Source: Autumnicola psychrophila
Lineage (GTDB): Bacteria > Bacteroidota > Bacteroidia > Flavobacteriales > Flavobacteriaceae
Direction: 5' to 3'
DNA: 64,000 nucleotides
Assembly: GCF_031846645.1 (NCBI RefSeq)
Contig: NZ_JAVRHN010000003.1
Location: 248,001 to 312,000, forward strand
Within the stretch, counting starts at the first letter, position 1, and every line of letters starts with the position of its first letter. The position numbers and the translations under genes are program-made. Positions 42,155-50,351 of the stretch are shown here, piece by piece. The notes under the pieces were generated by a model. That model was not told the DNA's origin, made no database searches, and saw nothing but the letters and a program-made list of their open reading frames with translations.

Positions 42155-42319
42155 TTAAAGACGAATTTTCCCTCTTTTATATTGCGGTATTTGCCTGTTC
42201 AACCATTTCTCCTGCTCCCTGTTGTCAAGTAAGGTCCGTATATAAAACACAGACAATAGGGCCACCAAGGAAAACCCCAATACTAAAAAGAATATCTCCA
42301 TTCCTAAATCATTTATCAT
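42155..42319 (-). CDS. 54-aa single-pass membrane protein
   Basis: A short frame starts at the ATG at 42319, reads MINDLGMEIFFLVLGFSLVA and ends KRGKIRL. Residues 8-27 form one hydrophobic helix; the C-terminal 25 residues are hydrophilic and basic (NREQEKWLNRQIPQYK), which fits an N-out/C-in small membrane protein. Hydrophobicity, the Trp/Gln/Lys composition of the tail and absence of a competing frame of any quality argue that it is real. A second ATG at residue 7 could be the start. It is not related to any small family I recognise. Confidence 0.6.
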   Translation of the reverse strand: MINDLGMEIFFLVLGFSLVALLSVFYIRTLLDNREQEKWLNRQIPQYKRGKIRL

Positions 42320-42561
42320 TTAAATTCCTGTTTCTTCATATCAACCAAAAATAAAGAATATTAGATCCTTCTGATTTGCTCTTTAATAAGAGTTTAACCT
42401 ATTGTAAATTGTTAATTAACAACTGTAACATAGAAAATGAGGAATTACAAAGGACTGGTCTATGTCGTGATAAATTTTCAGGTTTAATTCTACATGGATC
42501 AACTTTGAAATATTGATCATTGTGTTTTTTTTACTACCTTTCTTATAGTCAATCTCTTAAA

Positions 42562-44364
42562 ATGAAACCTGTACTCTTTTTTCTTTTCCTCTGTTTTTAC
42601 AATTGCTCTTATGGGCAATTGAGCATCTCTCCTTCTGCAACCGGAGATAGCTATGTGTATATTAACAACGAAGTATTGTTTGTTGAAGGTGATATTATTT
42701 TGAAAAGAAATTATAATCCACACACAGAGGCCAGTCTCTACCTAAGAAGCGAGGCGCAATTGTTGCAAGGGGAAAAAGAAGAGAATAAAAACACTGGAGA
42801 CGGGTTAACATCTCTGTTTCAGGAAGGTACTTCCAACGCTTTCGATTATAATTACTGGTCACTTCCCGTTGCAAATACAAGTGCGAATAAAGCTATTAGT
42901 GAAATTATATATGAACCACTGGGTGTAACCAGGAGTCAGAAAGTTCTTGTAACATCAGATCTTAACGGTACAGCAGCCCCCCTAACTATTGCCAGGCGTT
43001 GGCTGCACAAGTTTTCGGGATCAGATTATATGGACTGGAGATTTATTGGTGATCATTTTGATCTCCTTCCCGGTGAAGGCTTTACCATGAAAGGCACCAA
43101 CGGTACGAATTCCAATACCATTAATGGAATCCAGACAAATCCAGGCGGTTCACAACGTTATGATTTTAGAGGTCGGCCAAACGATGGTGAGTACCAGGTG
43201 AGAATTATGGAGAACCAGAGTGTTCTTGTAGGAAACCCCTACCCCTCCGCCATACATTTAAGACGTTTTTTATTTGAGAATCCTAACACTACTGGAATTG
43301 CGTATTTCTGGGATTCCAAGGATAACGGCCGCTCTCACTATTTATCAGATTACGAAGGAGGTTACGGAGCCTATTCTCCCGGTGCCAACGCTTATGTGCC
43401 GGCCGTATTTAAGAAATTTCAAAATCAGGGAAATGTTTTAGAGGCTACAGGTGAAACCGGAGATATAATTCCGCGTGAATTTGCACCTATTGCTCAGGGA
43501 TTTATGCTTATTGGAAGTGCAGATGGTTACGTTAATTTCACAAACAGCAGCCGAATATACAAAAAAGAGAACAGTGAAAATTCACAGTTTAAAAGCCTAT
43601 CAGAAAACCAGTTTTTAACTGAAGTTACTCCCAATCTCCGTCTGGATGTAGAAATAAACAATCTTTATACCCGCCCTTTAATTCTAGCTTTTCATGAGGA
43701 TGCTACTAAAAATGCAGATTGGGCTATGGATGCCATTACACTAAACAGGGTTTCTTCAGATGCGGGATGGTTTATTGATGAAGATTTTTATTTAATTAAT
43801 GTAATGCCTTTTCCTGCTGAAGAGAAGATTCCACTGATTATAAATATGGCTTCGGAAGGGCAAATAGTATTCAGCTTAAAATCTACAAAGGCGTTTGAAC
43901 CGGAAAAAGTTTTTCTATACGATTCTGAAAAGAATATTCAGACTGATTTGAAAGCCGACAGTTATAAAGTTATTCTTCCTAAAGGTGAATACGAACAGCG
44001 GTTCTTTCTTGGCTTTAACATGCCTGCAACTCCTCCAGAAGGAACAGAAGTGGAGCAGCCGGCAGCCAGAAAAGATGTCCCGACTATTGCCGAAGAAAAA
44101 GCTCTTCCGGAAGCAGGTCTTGAAATCTTTCAAAATAATGCTGAAGGCCTACTGCAGCTAAAAGTTTTACAGGAATCGGGCGTCGATCAGGTAAGTCTTT
44201 TCGACCTTAAAGGCAGCAAAATATTCAGTCATAAGATTTCAGGAAAAGAAAAAGAATTCAGTTTTTCCACCAACGGACTTAGCGACGGGGTATACATATT
44301 TAAGGTCACTACTTCAGACAAAAAACAGGTAAGTAAAAAAATCAGGATCAAAAAGCAACAATAA
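42562..44364 (+). CDS. Type IX secretion system cargo protein (T9SS type A sorting domain)
   Basis: 600 aa from the ATG at 42562; the frame extends upstream but the signal peptide (KPVLFFLFLCFYNCSYGQ) begins here. The middle is beta-rich with no enzyme motif I can identify. The last 80 residues are a Por-type sorting domain: a strand LEIFQNN, DQVSLFDLKGSKIF and LSDGVYIFKVTTSDKKQVSKKI. This domain directs export through the type IX system and attachment to the outer surface. It is followed without a gap by two small membrane-protein genes. Confidence 0.88.
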   Translation: MKPVLFFLFLCFYNCSYGQLSISPSATGDSYVYINNEVLFVEGDIILKRNYNPHTEASLYLRSEAQLLQGEKEENKNTGDGLTSLFQEGTSNAFDYNYWSLPVANTSANKAISEIIYEPLGVTRSQKVLVTSDLNGTAAPLTIARRWLHKFSGSDYMDWRFIGDHFDLLPGEGFTMKGTNGTNSNTINGIQTNPGGSQRYDFRGRPNDGEYQVRIMENQSVLVGNPYPSAIHLRRFLFENPNTTGIAYFWDSKDNGRSHYLSDYEGGYGAYSPGANAYVPAVFKKFQNQGNVLEATGETGDIIPREFAPIAQGFMLIGSADGYVNFTNSSRIYKKENSENSQFKSLSENQFLTEVTPNLRLDVEINNLYTRPLILAFHEDATKNADWAMDAITLNRVSSDAGWFIDEDFYLINVMPFPAEEKIPLIINMASEGQIVFSLKSTKAFEPEKVFLYDSEKNIQTDLKADSYKVILPKGEYEQRFFLGFNMPATPPEGTEVEQPAARKDVPTIAEEKALPEAGLEIFQNNAEGLLQLKVLQESGVDQVSLFDLKGSKIFSHKISGKEKEFSFSTNGLSDGVYIFKVTTSDKKQVSKKIRIKKQQ

Positions 44365-44648
44365 TGGAGAAATACATGCTCCCATGTTTAAACAAGCAAC
44401 TCTTTGGACTGGAGTGCTACGGATGCGGTGGCCAGCGTGCATTAGCCTTACTTTTAAAGGGGGATTTCGCGGCAGCTTTCCACATGTTTCCCGCCATATA
44501 TCCATTAGCATTTCTTTTTGGATTTCTTATTATGAATCTTTTCTTTAAATTTAAACATGATTACACGGTAAAAATAGGTCTCATTATTTTCACTGCTGTT
44601 ATTATGATCGTGAGTTACCTGTATAAAATAAGTCAAATAATCAACTAA
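44364..44648 (+). CDS. DUF2752 membrane protein
   Basis: 94 aa. The N-terminal PCLNKQLFGLECYGCGGQRA is the DUF2752 signature (C-x-x-CGGQR), followed by two to three membrane helices (YPLAFLFGFLIMNLFF and TVKIGLIIFTAVIMIVSYLY). Function unknown; the conserved Cys-Gly-Gly could bind metal or form disulfides. The start overlaps the T9SS gene stop by 1 bp (TAATG), showing translational coupling. Confidence 0.88.
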   Translation: MEKYMLPCLNKQLFGLECYGCGGQRALALLLKGDFAAAFHMFPAIYPLAFLFGFLIMNLFFKFKHDYTVKIGLIIFTAVIMIVSYLYKISQIIN

Positions 44649-44663
44649 TTAAACCATTTTTTT

Positions 44664-44996
44664 ATGGAAAAAGAACAATTACCAAATTCAACTTTAGTCC
44701 TCATTTTTGGAATACTTTCTATTGTTGGCTGTTGTTGTTATGGCGTTTTAGGAGCGATTTTTGGAGTTATGGCTATAGTTATTGCCAAAAGAGCCCAACA
44801 GGTGTATGAATCCAATCCCGAATTATACACGGGATATCAAAATGTAAAAACCGGTAAAATACTAGGTATTATAGGACTGGTAGTGAGTGTTCTATATATC
44901 GCTCTTATTGTAGTGGTTTTAATAATATATGGAGGTATTGAAGGAATACAGGAAATGCAGGAAGAGATTCTCAGAGAATCCGGAGCATGGCAATAG
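44664..44996 (+). CDS. CCC-motif membrane protein (DUF4190-like)
   Basis: 110 aa with two membrane regions. The first helix contains the run GCCCYG (three adjacent Cys) that names this Bacteroidota family, followed by GAIFGVMAIVIAKRAQQVYE. The second helix is ILGIIGLVVSVLYIALIVVV. A cytoplasmic amphipathic tail ends the protein. Function unknown. It is the last gene of the operon with the T9SS cargo and the DUF2752 protein, and the terminator at 45021 follows. Confidence 0.85.
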   Translation: MEKEQLPNSTLVLIFGILSIVGCCCYGVLGAIFGVMAIVIAKRAQQVYESNPELYTGYQNVKTGKILGIIGLVVSVLYIALIVVVLIIYGGIEGIQEMQEEILRESGAWQ

Positions 44997-45020
44997 TAGC
45001 CCGGAAATTAGTTGATATTA

Positions 45021-45061
45021 AAAAAAGCCGTCTCATTTATTAAATTGGGACGGCTTTTTTG
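45021..45061 (+). terminator. Terminator, also the end of IS1182 remnant 2
   Basis: aaaaaagccgtctcattta pairs imperfectly with taaattgggacggctttttt, giving a long stem with a T-run. It is almost the same sequence as the hairpin at 12225, so it is probably the terminal repeat of the IS1182 element. Confidence 0.8.
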
Positions 45062-45127
45062 TTTTCAGTTTTTTATCTGGATTGTGGGATGAACCTTGAA
45101 TTTGCCCAACATTAAAAGATGTCATTC

Positions 45128-45355
45128 CTACGCTCTCTTCTTTCTAATAGTTTGTGCCAGGGCGTGTAATATGAATTCTCCGGTTCTAAGAGGTTGAGGT
45201 ACATCCTGCTATAGGTATTCATTATTCTGCAAATGGGGTTTCAAAGTGGGAATGTAAACGGTATCCTGGTGCAGCGTGTAATTAACGATGAACCGGTCAT
45301 CGGTCTTGCTGTAGCTGCTTCTTTCGCCCAGAATCTCCTCCTGCTACTCATACTT
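45128..45355 (-). pseudogene. Second decayed IS1182-family transposase fragment
   Basis: On the minus strand, interrupted by two stop codons, the frame reads SSYSKTDDRFIVNYTLHQ, TVYIPTLKPHLQNNEYL and a final EFILHALAQTIRKKRA. These are the middle and the very end of an IS1182-type transposase (KTD region, NYTLHQ strand, C-terminal ALAHN-like helix), joined after large deletions. The plus-strand flank shares the sequence tttgtgccagggcgtgtaat with remnant 1 (12350-12372 region). The 5' half is missing and the fragment abuts the nnr gene end. Confidence 0.8.
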
Positions 45356-45364
45356 CTCAATATT

Positions 45365-46900
45365 CTAATCAGCACGAGAACCATTTTCTTTTTCAGACAG
45401 AAGATCAGAAAAAGCGAGACCCATATTTTTGGCAATATCACCAGAAATCATTCCTTCATAACCCAATTTCTCTGCTGAAATATCACCCGATTTTCCGTGA
45501 AGGTATACCCCCAAAACCGCAGCTAGAAGAGGTTCATATTTTTGCGAGATAAGACCGGCGATAACACCAGATAATACATCCCCGCTTCCCGCAGTAGCCA
45601 TCCCTGGATTTCCCGTATTATTAATATAAATGTTTTCTTGCTCAAAAATAAAGGTGTGTGCCCCTTTTAAAACTACTATAACTTTGTGCTTATTAATGAA
45701 TTCCTGAACTTTTTTAATTTTATCAAAATCGTCTTTCCACTCCCCTATTAACCTTTGCAGTTCTTTAGGATGCGGCGTTAAAATTGTATTTTCAGGTAAA
45801 TGCTGCAGTAACTCATTATATTCAGATAAAATATTTAAGCCGTCGGCATCTATTACCATAGGTTTTTTTGTATCCTTCAGTAATTCTTTAAACGCCTCTA
45901 CAGTACCTTTGTCACGTCCCACCCCCATTCCAAAACATATTACATCTGCGTCCACATCTGTTTTTATATCGGTAAGCATTTCATAATTAGCGTCTGTTAA
46001 TACCATTGCTTCAGGAAGAGCTGTCTGCACAATTTCATATCCGCATTTAGGTATAAAGACCGTAGAAAGGCCGGCGCCGGTACGTAATGCAGCGGTTGTA
46101 GCCAGCACAATACTGCCAATTTTACCATAGCTCCCGCCTACCACCAATACATGGCCATAATTACCTTTATGGGAATTTTTATTTCTGGGGTTATAAAGAT
46201 TTTGCGCTTCCTGGCGGCCGATCAACTGAGCCGAAGGAGTTATTTTTGAAAGGAATTCTCTGTCAAGTCCTATTTCCAGCACCTGTATATCTCCAACAAA
46301 TTCCATTGTCTCAGGTAGAAAGAAAACCAGTTTTGGTGTTTGAAACGTAAGGGTGAAATTGGCCTTTATTACGGCATCTCCTTCTTCGGGAATTTTATCA
46401 GAAAAAAGTCCGAAGGGCATATCAATAGCCAAGATAAAAGCTGAAGAAGCATTCAGAAAATTGACTAATTTCGCGACCCATCCTTCTAACGGACGGTTAA
46501 GCCCTATGCCGAAAATGGCATCAATAACAAAGTCTCCCCTGTTAATTTCAGGAAAATCATCTTCTCCTTTTAAAAGTTCAGGCCAGTCATGTGAAAGATT
46601 TTTTATTTTGTCATAATTTGCAAGAAAATCCTGAGATCTGTTATCAGAATAGTTAACAATAAAAACTTTTACGTTATAAGAGTGCTCCATGAGCAACCTG
46701 GCGATCACTAAACCATCTCCGCCATTGTTACCGATGCCGCAAAAAATCTTAACCGGCAGATCTGCACCCTGAAGTCGTTTGTGGATTTCGTTAAAAACCT
46801 GTGTAGCGGCTCTTTCCATAAGATCTTCTGATGAAATATTCTGATTCTTGATGGTAATTTCGTCAGCTTCTTTAATTTGAGAGGCAGTAAGTATTTTCAT
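45365..46900 (-). CDS. nnr: Bifunctional NAD(P)H-hydrate epimerase/dehydratase
   Basis: 511 aa from the ATG at 46900. The N-terminal epimerase (YjeF-N) has the CGIGNNGGDGLVIAR motif, and the C-terminal ADP-dependent dehydratase has VIDADGLNIL, the ATP-site-like LTPHPKEL and GMATAGSGDVLSGVIAGL. Together they repair NADH and NADPH hydrates: the epimerase converts the R form to S, and the dehydratase restores the nucleotide. The fused form is common in bacteria. Its stop lies 10 bp from the IS remnant, so the extreme C-terminus may be altered. Confidence 0.94.
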   Translation of the reverse strand: MKILTASQIKEADEITIKNQNISSEDLMERAATQVFNEIHKRLQGADLPVKIFCGIGNNGGDGLVIARLLMEHSYNVKVFIVNYSDNRSQDFLANYDKIKNLSHDWPELLKGEDDFPEINRGDFVIDAIFGIGLNRPLEGWVAKLVNFLNASSAFILAIDMPFGLFSDKIPEEGDAVIKANFTLTFQTPKLVFFLPETMEFVGDIQVLEIGLDREFLSKITPSAQLIGRQEAQNLYNPRNKNSHKGNYGHVLVVGGSYGKIGSIVLATTAALRTGAGLSTVFIPKCGYEIVQTALPEAMVLTDANYEMLTDIKTDVDADVICFGMGVGRDKGTVEAFKELLKDTKKPMVIDADGLNILSEYNELLQHLPENTILTPHPKELQRLIGEWKDDFDKIKKVQEFINKHKVIVVLKGAHTFIFEQENIYINNTGNPGMATAGSGDVLSGVIAGLISQKYEPLLAAVLGVYLHGKSGDISAEKLGYEGMISGDIAKNMGLAFSDLLSEKENGSRAD

Positions 46901-46920
46901 AAATAGTTTAATTAAGTGGA

Positions 46921-46940
46921 GGTCGAAATTTGACAATTAT
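46921..46940 (-). repeat. Dispersed motif copy upstream of nnr
   Basis: ggtcgaaatttgacaattat is a variant of the motif family (reverse orientation), 20 bp upstream of the nnr start codon. See the family finding. Confidence 0.5.
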
Positions 46941-47055
46941 CGTCCTATTGCTAAAAATCAGTCTCTTTTTCAGTTAAAACTGATCTTTTTGGTTGTTCTA
47001 ATATATATAAAGCTAATGTATTTCTTACGCTCTTCATAAAAACACCTAATTAATA

Positions 47056-47084
47056 TTGTATTCAAGGTGAAATCAATAAATTTG
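47056..47084 (+). promoter_or_regulatory. Bacteroidota-type promoter of gcvT
   Basis: TTG (47056-47058) and TAAATTTG (47077-47084) are separated by 18 nt and fit the TTG / TAnnTTTG consensus. The box lies 18 bp before the gcvT start codon, so the leader is very short and leaves no room for a glycine riboswitch. Confidence 0.6.
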
Positions 47085-47102
47085 CGCAAAATTTCAGAAT
47101 AA

Positions 47103-48185
47103 ATGAAAGACGTTGCATTAATTGAGAGACATAAATCGCTTGACGCGAAAATTGTTCCTTTTGCCGGCTATAATATGCCGGTTTCCTATGAAGGTGTAAA
47201 TATTGAACATCAAAATGTAAGGGAAAAACTTGGTGTCTTTGATGTGTCTCATATGGGTGAGTTCCTGATTTCAGGAGAAAATGCGTTGGAGCTTATTCAG
47301 AAAATTACATCTAACGACGCTTCCAAACTTGTAGACGGAAAAGCGCAATACACCTGTATGCCAAATGAAAATGGCGGTATTGTTGATGATCTTATCATCT
47401 ACAGAATGAATTCCGAAAAATATTTACTAGTGGTAAATGCTTCTAATATTGAAAAGGATTGGAACTGGATCTCAGAACACAATACCATGGATGCTACGAT
47501 GAAAGATATTTCTGATGGTATGTCCCTTCTCGCTATTCAGGGTCCAAAAGCTGCGGAAGCCATGCAATCCTTAACTGAAGTTGATCTTAGCAATATGAAA
47601 TTTTACACTTTTCAACTGGCTGATTTTGCCGGAGTGGAGAAAGTAATAATTTCGGCCACAGGATATACTGGTAGTGGTGGTTTTGAGATTTACATCAAAA
47701 ATGAAGATGCAGAGCGTGTCTGGGACAGGATAATGAAAGCCGGAGCAGATTACGGAATAAAGCCTATAGGCCTGGCAGCCCGTGATACTCTAAGACTGGA
47801 AATGGGATACTGCCTATATGGAAATGATATTGACGAGACGACCTCTCCTATTGAAGCGGGGCTTGGGTGGATAACAAAGTTTAATAAAGATTTTGTCAAT
47901 TCTGAGGCACTTAAAAAAGAAAAAGAAAAAGGACCTAAGAGAAAACTTATTGCTTTTGAATTGGATGAGCGCGGTATCCCACGGCAGGGATACGATATTG
48001 TAGATAATAATGGCACTGTTATTGGCGAAGTCACCTCGGGCACTATGTCACCCTCTTTAGAGAAAGGAATTGGTTTAGGATATATATCTGCTGAGGTTGC
48101 TGAGATTGGAGCTAAACTCCACATCAGGATCCGTAAAAAAGACGTTCCTGCCACTCAGGTGAAGTTGCCCTTTTATAAAGGATAA
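47103..48185 (+). CDS. gcvT: Glycine cleavage system T protein (aminomethyltransferase)
   Basis: 360 aa, the normal length. Marks include PFAGYNMPVSYEGV, FDVSHMGEF, GGIVDDLIIYRM, SATGYTGSGGFEIY, GLAARDTLRLEMGY and a late GEVTSGTMSPSLEKGIGLGY. It takes the aminomethyl group from the H protein and passes it to tetrahydrofolate, releasing ammonia. The lpdA-encoded E3 at 27356 serves the same system. gcvH and gcvP are not nearby. The next gene follows after 4 bp, so it is co-transcribed. Confidence 0.97.
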   Translation: MKDVALIERHKSLDAKIVPFAGYNMPVSYEGVNIEHQNVREKLGVFDVSHMGEFLISGENALELIQKITSNDASKLVDGKAQYTCMPNENGGIVDDLIIYRMNSEKYLLVVNASNIEKDWNWISEHNTMDATMKDISDGMSLLAIQGPKAAEAMQSLTEVDLSNMKFYTFQLADFAGVEKVIISATGYTGSGGFEIYIKNEDAERVWDRIMKAGADYGIKPIGLAARDTLRLEMGYCLYGNDIDETTSPIEAGLGWITKFNKDFVNSEALKKEKEKGPKRKLIAFELDERGIPRQGYDIVDNNGTVIGEVTSGTMSPSLEKGIGLGYISAEVAEIGAKLHIRIRKKDVPATQVKLPFYKG

Positions 48186-48189
48186 TTAT

Positions 48190-49005
48190 TTGGAGAAAAT
48201 CTTAATATTAGGAGCTAGTGGTTTTATCGGGAATTCCCTGTATAAAGAGTTACGCTCTTTTTTTGACACTTATGGAACTTTTCATTCAGAAAATAGCACT
48301 TTAAGCAAAAACAAGCAGTTTTTTCAGTACGACCTGGAAACAGAAAATATTTCTATCTTACTGGAAAATCTGCAACCTACAATTATAATTTCGGCTGTTC
48401 GTGGAAATTTTGACGCACAAATTGCTGCTCACTTTTACATGATGGAATATGTGATGCGAAGTGATTGCAAACTCATATTTCTTTCTTCAGCAAATGTATT
48501 TGATGCATTCACCAATTATCCATCTTACGAATATGATAAAACATTATCGCAGAGTATTTATGGCCGGTTTAAAATAAAAATTGAAAATGCACTACTCCGT
48601 TTGCCAAACGAAAAATACAATATCCTGCGATTACCAATGGTTTTTGGCTATAATTCTCCCAGAGTTAGAGAAATTAAAACACTTATTGATCTTGGTGAGG
48701 CAATAGAAGTCTTTCCAAATGTGGTAGTAAACGTAACCGAAATAAAAAAGGTTACCCAACAAATCCATTACATCATCAATAGAAAAAGGGAAGGCGTTTT
48801 TCATTTGGGCACCACAGACCTTATCCATCAACGTGATTTTATAAAAGATTTATGTGAGTTACTAGGCATGGAAAACCCTCTTTTCAAGAATGTTTACGAC
48901 TCCAACTTTGACCGTTTTCTTGCCGTGCTTCCCAAGGATAATTTACTGCCGGGAAATCTTCAGATTTCGGTACAGGACGTATTACAGGGCTGTAAAGAGC
49001 TGTAA
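48190..49005 (+). CDS. NAD-dependent epimerase/dehydratase-like (RmlD-type) protein
   Basis: 271 aa beginning with TTG at 48190. A Rossmann fold is clear: LGASGFIGNSLYKEL near the start, then AHFYMMEYVMRSDCKLIFLSS, the Ser/Tyr-Lys region with SQSIYGRFKIKIENALL and IYGRFK bearing the catalytic YxxxK. The family reduces or epimerises nucleotide sugars; the short length and modest similarity leave the substrate open. It follows gcvT after 4 bp, an unexpected partner that gives no clue to function. Confidence 0.8.
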   Translation: MEKILILGASGFIGNSLYKELRSFFDTYGTFHSENSTLSKNKQFFQYDLETENISILLENLQPTIIISAVRGNFDAQIAAHFYMMEYVMRSDCKLIFLSSANVFDAFTNYPSYEYDKTLSQSIYGRFKIKIENALLRLPNEKYNILRLPMVFGYNSPRVREIKTLIDLGEAIEVFPNVVVNVTEIKKVTQQIHYIINRKREGVFHLGTTDLIHQRDFIKDLCELLGMENPLFKNVYDSNFDRFLAVLPKDNLLPGNLQISVQDVLQGCKEL

Positions 49006-49091
49006 TTATAATCTTTTTCTAAACTGATTTTTATTTCCTTTAATAATTTCAGTTTAGTTCCTTATCTTATTCTAACTCTAAATTTAAAACT

Positions 49092-49379
49092 ATGGGAAAA
49101 CTAAGTGAAGATCAAATCAATAAAAGACTGGAAAAGCTTGATGGCTGGAAATATTCTAAAAATGCTATTCACACCTCTTTTCAGTTCGAAAATTTTAAAG
49201 ATGCTTTTACTGTGATGACGCGGATTGCTTTTGAAGCTGAAGCGCAACAGCACCACCCAAATTGGGGAAATGTCTACAATGAACTTGAAATTTCTCTTTC
49301 CACACATGATGCTGATGGTGTAACCGAAAAAGATTTTAAGCTTGCACAGGCAATTGAAGAAATTATTGAAGCAGGTTAA
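49092..49379 (+). CDS. 4a-hydroxytetrahydrobiopterin dehydratase (pterin-4a-carbinolamine dehydratase)
   Basis: 95 aa, the usual length. The active-site motif AEAQQHHPNWGNVYNELEI holds the paired His and the following NVYN, and STHDADGVTEKDFKLA completes the family signature. It dehydrates 4a-hydroxytetrahydropterin, recycling the cofactor of aromatic amino acid hydroxylases. No phenylalanine hydroxylase is adjacent. Confidence 0.95.
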   Translation: MGKLSEDQINKRLEKLDGWKYSKNAIHTSFQFENFKDAFTVMTRIAFEAEAQQHHPNWGNVYNELEISLSTHDADGVTEKDFKLAQAIEEIIEAG

Positions 49380-49404
49380 AACCGAATAGAATAAAATCGC
49401 AAAG

Positions 49405-49444
49405 GAAGCTTCTGATTTTTAAAACCGATTAGAAGCTTTTTTAT
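49405..49444 (+). terminator. Terminator of the PCD gene
   Basis: agcttctgat pairs with attagaagct (one G-U pair) around an A-rich loop and is followed by six T residues, about 30 bp after the stop codon. Confidence 0.8.
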
Positions 49445-49451
49445 ATTTTTG
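49444..49451 (+). promoter_or_regulatory. Possible -7 box of yebC
   Basis: TATTTTTG fits TAnnTTTG, 22 bp before the yebC ATG. The -33 region overlaps the preceding terminator and is not clear. Confidence 0.4.
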
Positions 49452-49473
49452 CCCGGACTTTATTTTTTATACC

Positions 49474-50193
49474 ATGGGAAGAGCATTTGAATTTAGAAAA
49501 GCAAGAAAAATGAAACGTTGGTCAGCAATGGCCAAAGCATTCACCCGTATAGGGAAAGATATTGTGATGGCAGTTAAGGAAGGCGGGCCAGATCCCGATA
49601 CTAACTCCAAACTAAGGGCGGTTATACAGAATGCTAAGAGTGTAAATATGCCCAAGGACAATATCGAGCGTGCCATAAAACGCGCTTCAGATAAAAGCCA
49701 GGGAGATTATAAAATTGTGCTTTTTGAAGGCTATGCACCGCACGGTATTGCAATTCTAGTGGAAACTGCTACAGATAACAACAATAGAACGGTTGCCAAT
49801 GTGCGATCTTATTTTAACAAATGCGACGGAAATTTAGGAACTTCCGGGTCTGTGGAATTCATGTTTGATCATACCTGTAACTTCAGGATAAATGCTGAAG
49901 GTCTTGATGCCGAAGAAATGGAGCTTGAACTAATCGATTTTGGCGCAGAAGAAGTTTTTGAAGACGAGGATGGTATTCATATTTATGCACCATTTGAATA
50001 TTTTGGTAGTATCCAGAAGGAACTGGAAAACAGGAATATTGAGATAATTTCTTCAGGATTTGAAAGAATTCCGCAGGTAACGAAAGAATTACCTACGGAA
50101 CAGGCCGAAGATGTCGAAAAGTTACTGGAAAAGCTTGAAGAAGATGATGATGTGCAAAACGTATATCACACAATGGAAGAATCAGAATCTTAA
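49474..50193 (+). CDS. yebC: YebC/PmpR-family transcription or translation factor
   Basis: 239 aa. The N-terminal GRAFEFRKARKMKRWSAMAK and the following KEGGPDPDTNSKLRAVIQNA are the family hallmark, and VPKDNIERAIKRA (here MPKDNIERAIKRA) completes it. Family members act as transcription regulators or relieve ribosome stalling at proline stretches. The C-terminus is acidic. It is transcribed alone and ends in a very strong bidirectional terminator. Confidence 0.95.
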   Translation: MGRAFEFRKARKMKRWSAMAKAFTRIGKDIVMAVKEGGPDPDTNSKLRAVIQNAKSVNMPKDNIERAIKRASDKSQGDYKIVLFEGYAPHGIAILVETATDNNNRTVANVRSYFNKCDGNLGTSGSVEFMFDHTCNFRINAEGLDAEEMELELIDFGAEEVFEDEDGIHIYAPFEYFGSIQKELENRNIEIISSGFERIPQVTKELPTEQAEDVEKLLEKLEEDDDVQNVYHTMEESES

Positions 50194-50220
50194 GAGCCAA
50201 ATTCATTTATAAAAAATAAG

Positions 50221-50269
50221 AAAATCAGGATTTTAACCCAGAGCACTGGATTAAAATCCTGATTTTTTC
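50221..50269. terminator. Bidirectional terminator between yebC and proline dehydrogenase
   Basis: aaaatcaggattttaa pairs with ttaaaatcctgatttt over 16 perfect base pairs, with cccagagcactgga as loop, and T-runs in both directions. Confidence 0.93.
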
Positions 50270-50296
50270 TATGCATCTTTTTCAGGAATAGATAAA

Positions 50297-50316
50297 GGTC
50301 GAAAACTGTCAAATTT
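50297..50316 (-). repeat. Dispersed motif copy after the yebC terminator
   Basis: ggtcgaaaactgtcaaattt is a variant of the motif family between yebC and the proline dehydrogenase gene (reverse orientation). See the family finding. Confidence 0.5.
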
Positions 50317-50351
50317 CGTGTATCCCTTGATGGAATGCTTCTACACTGAAG

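Noticed and set aside
42142..42354. Plus-strand 70-codon frame
   Set aside because: Antisense to the better-supported 54-aa membrane protein; its own composition is not protein-like.
45233..45478. Short frames on both strands near 45240-45480
   Set aside because: They fall in the IS1182 remnant and the end of nnr; no independent coding evidence.
46941..47102. Glycine riboswitch upstream of gcvT
   Set aside because: The promoter lies only about 18 bp from the start codon and there is no paired aptamer structure in the spacer.
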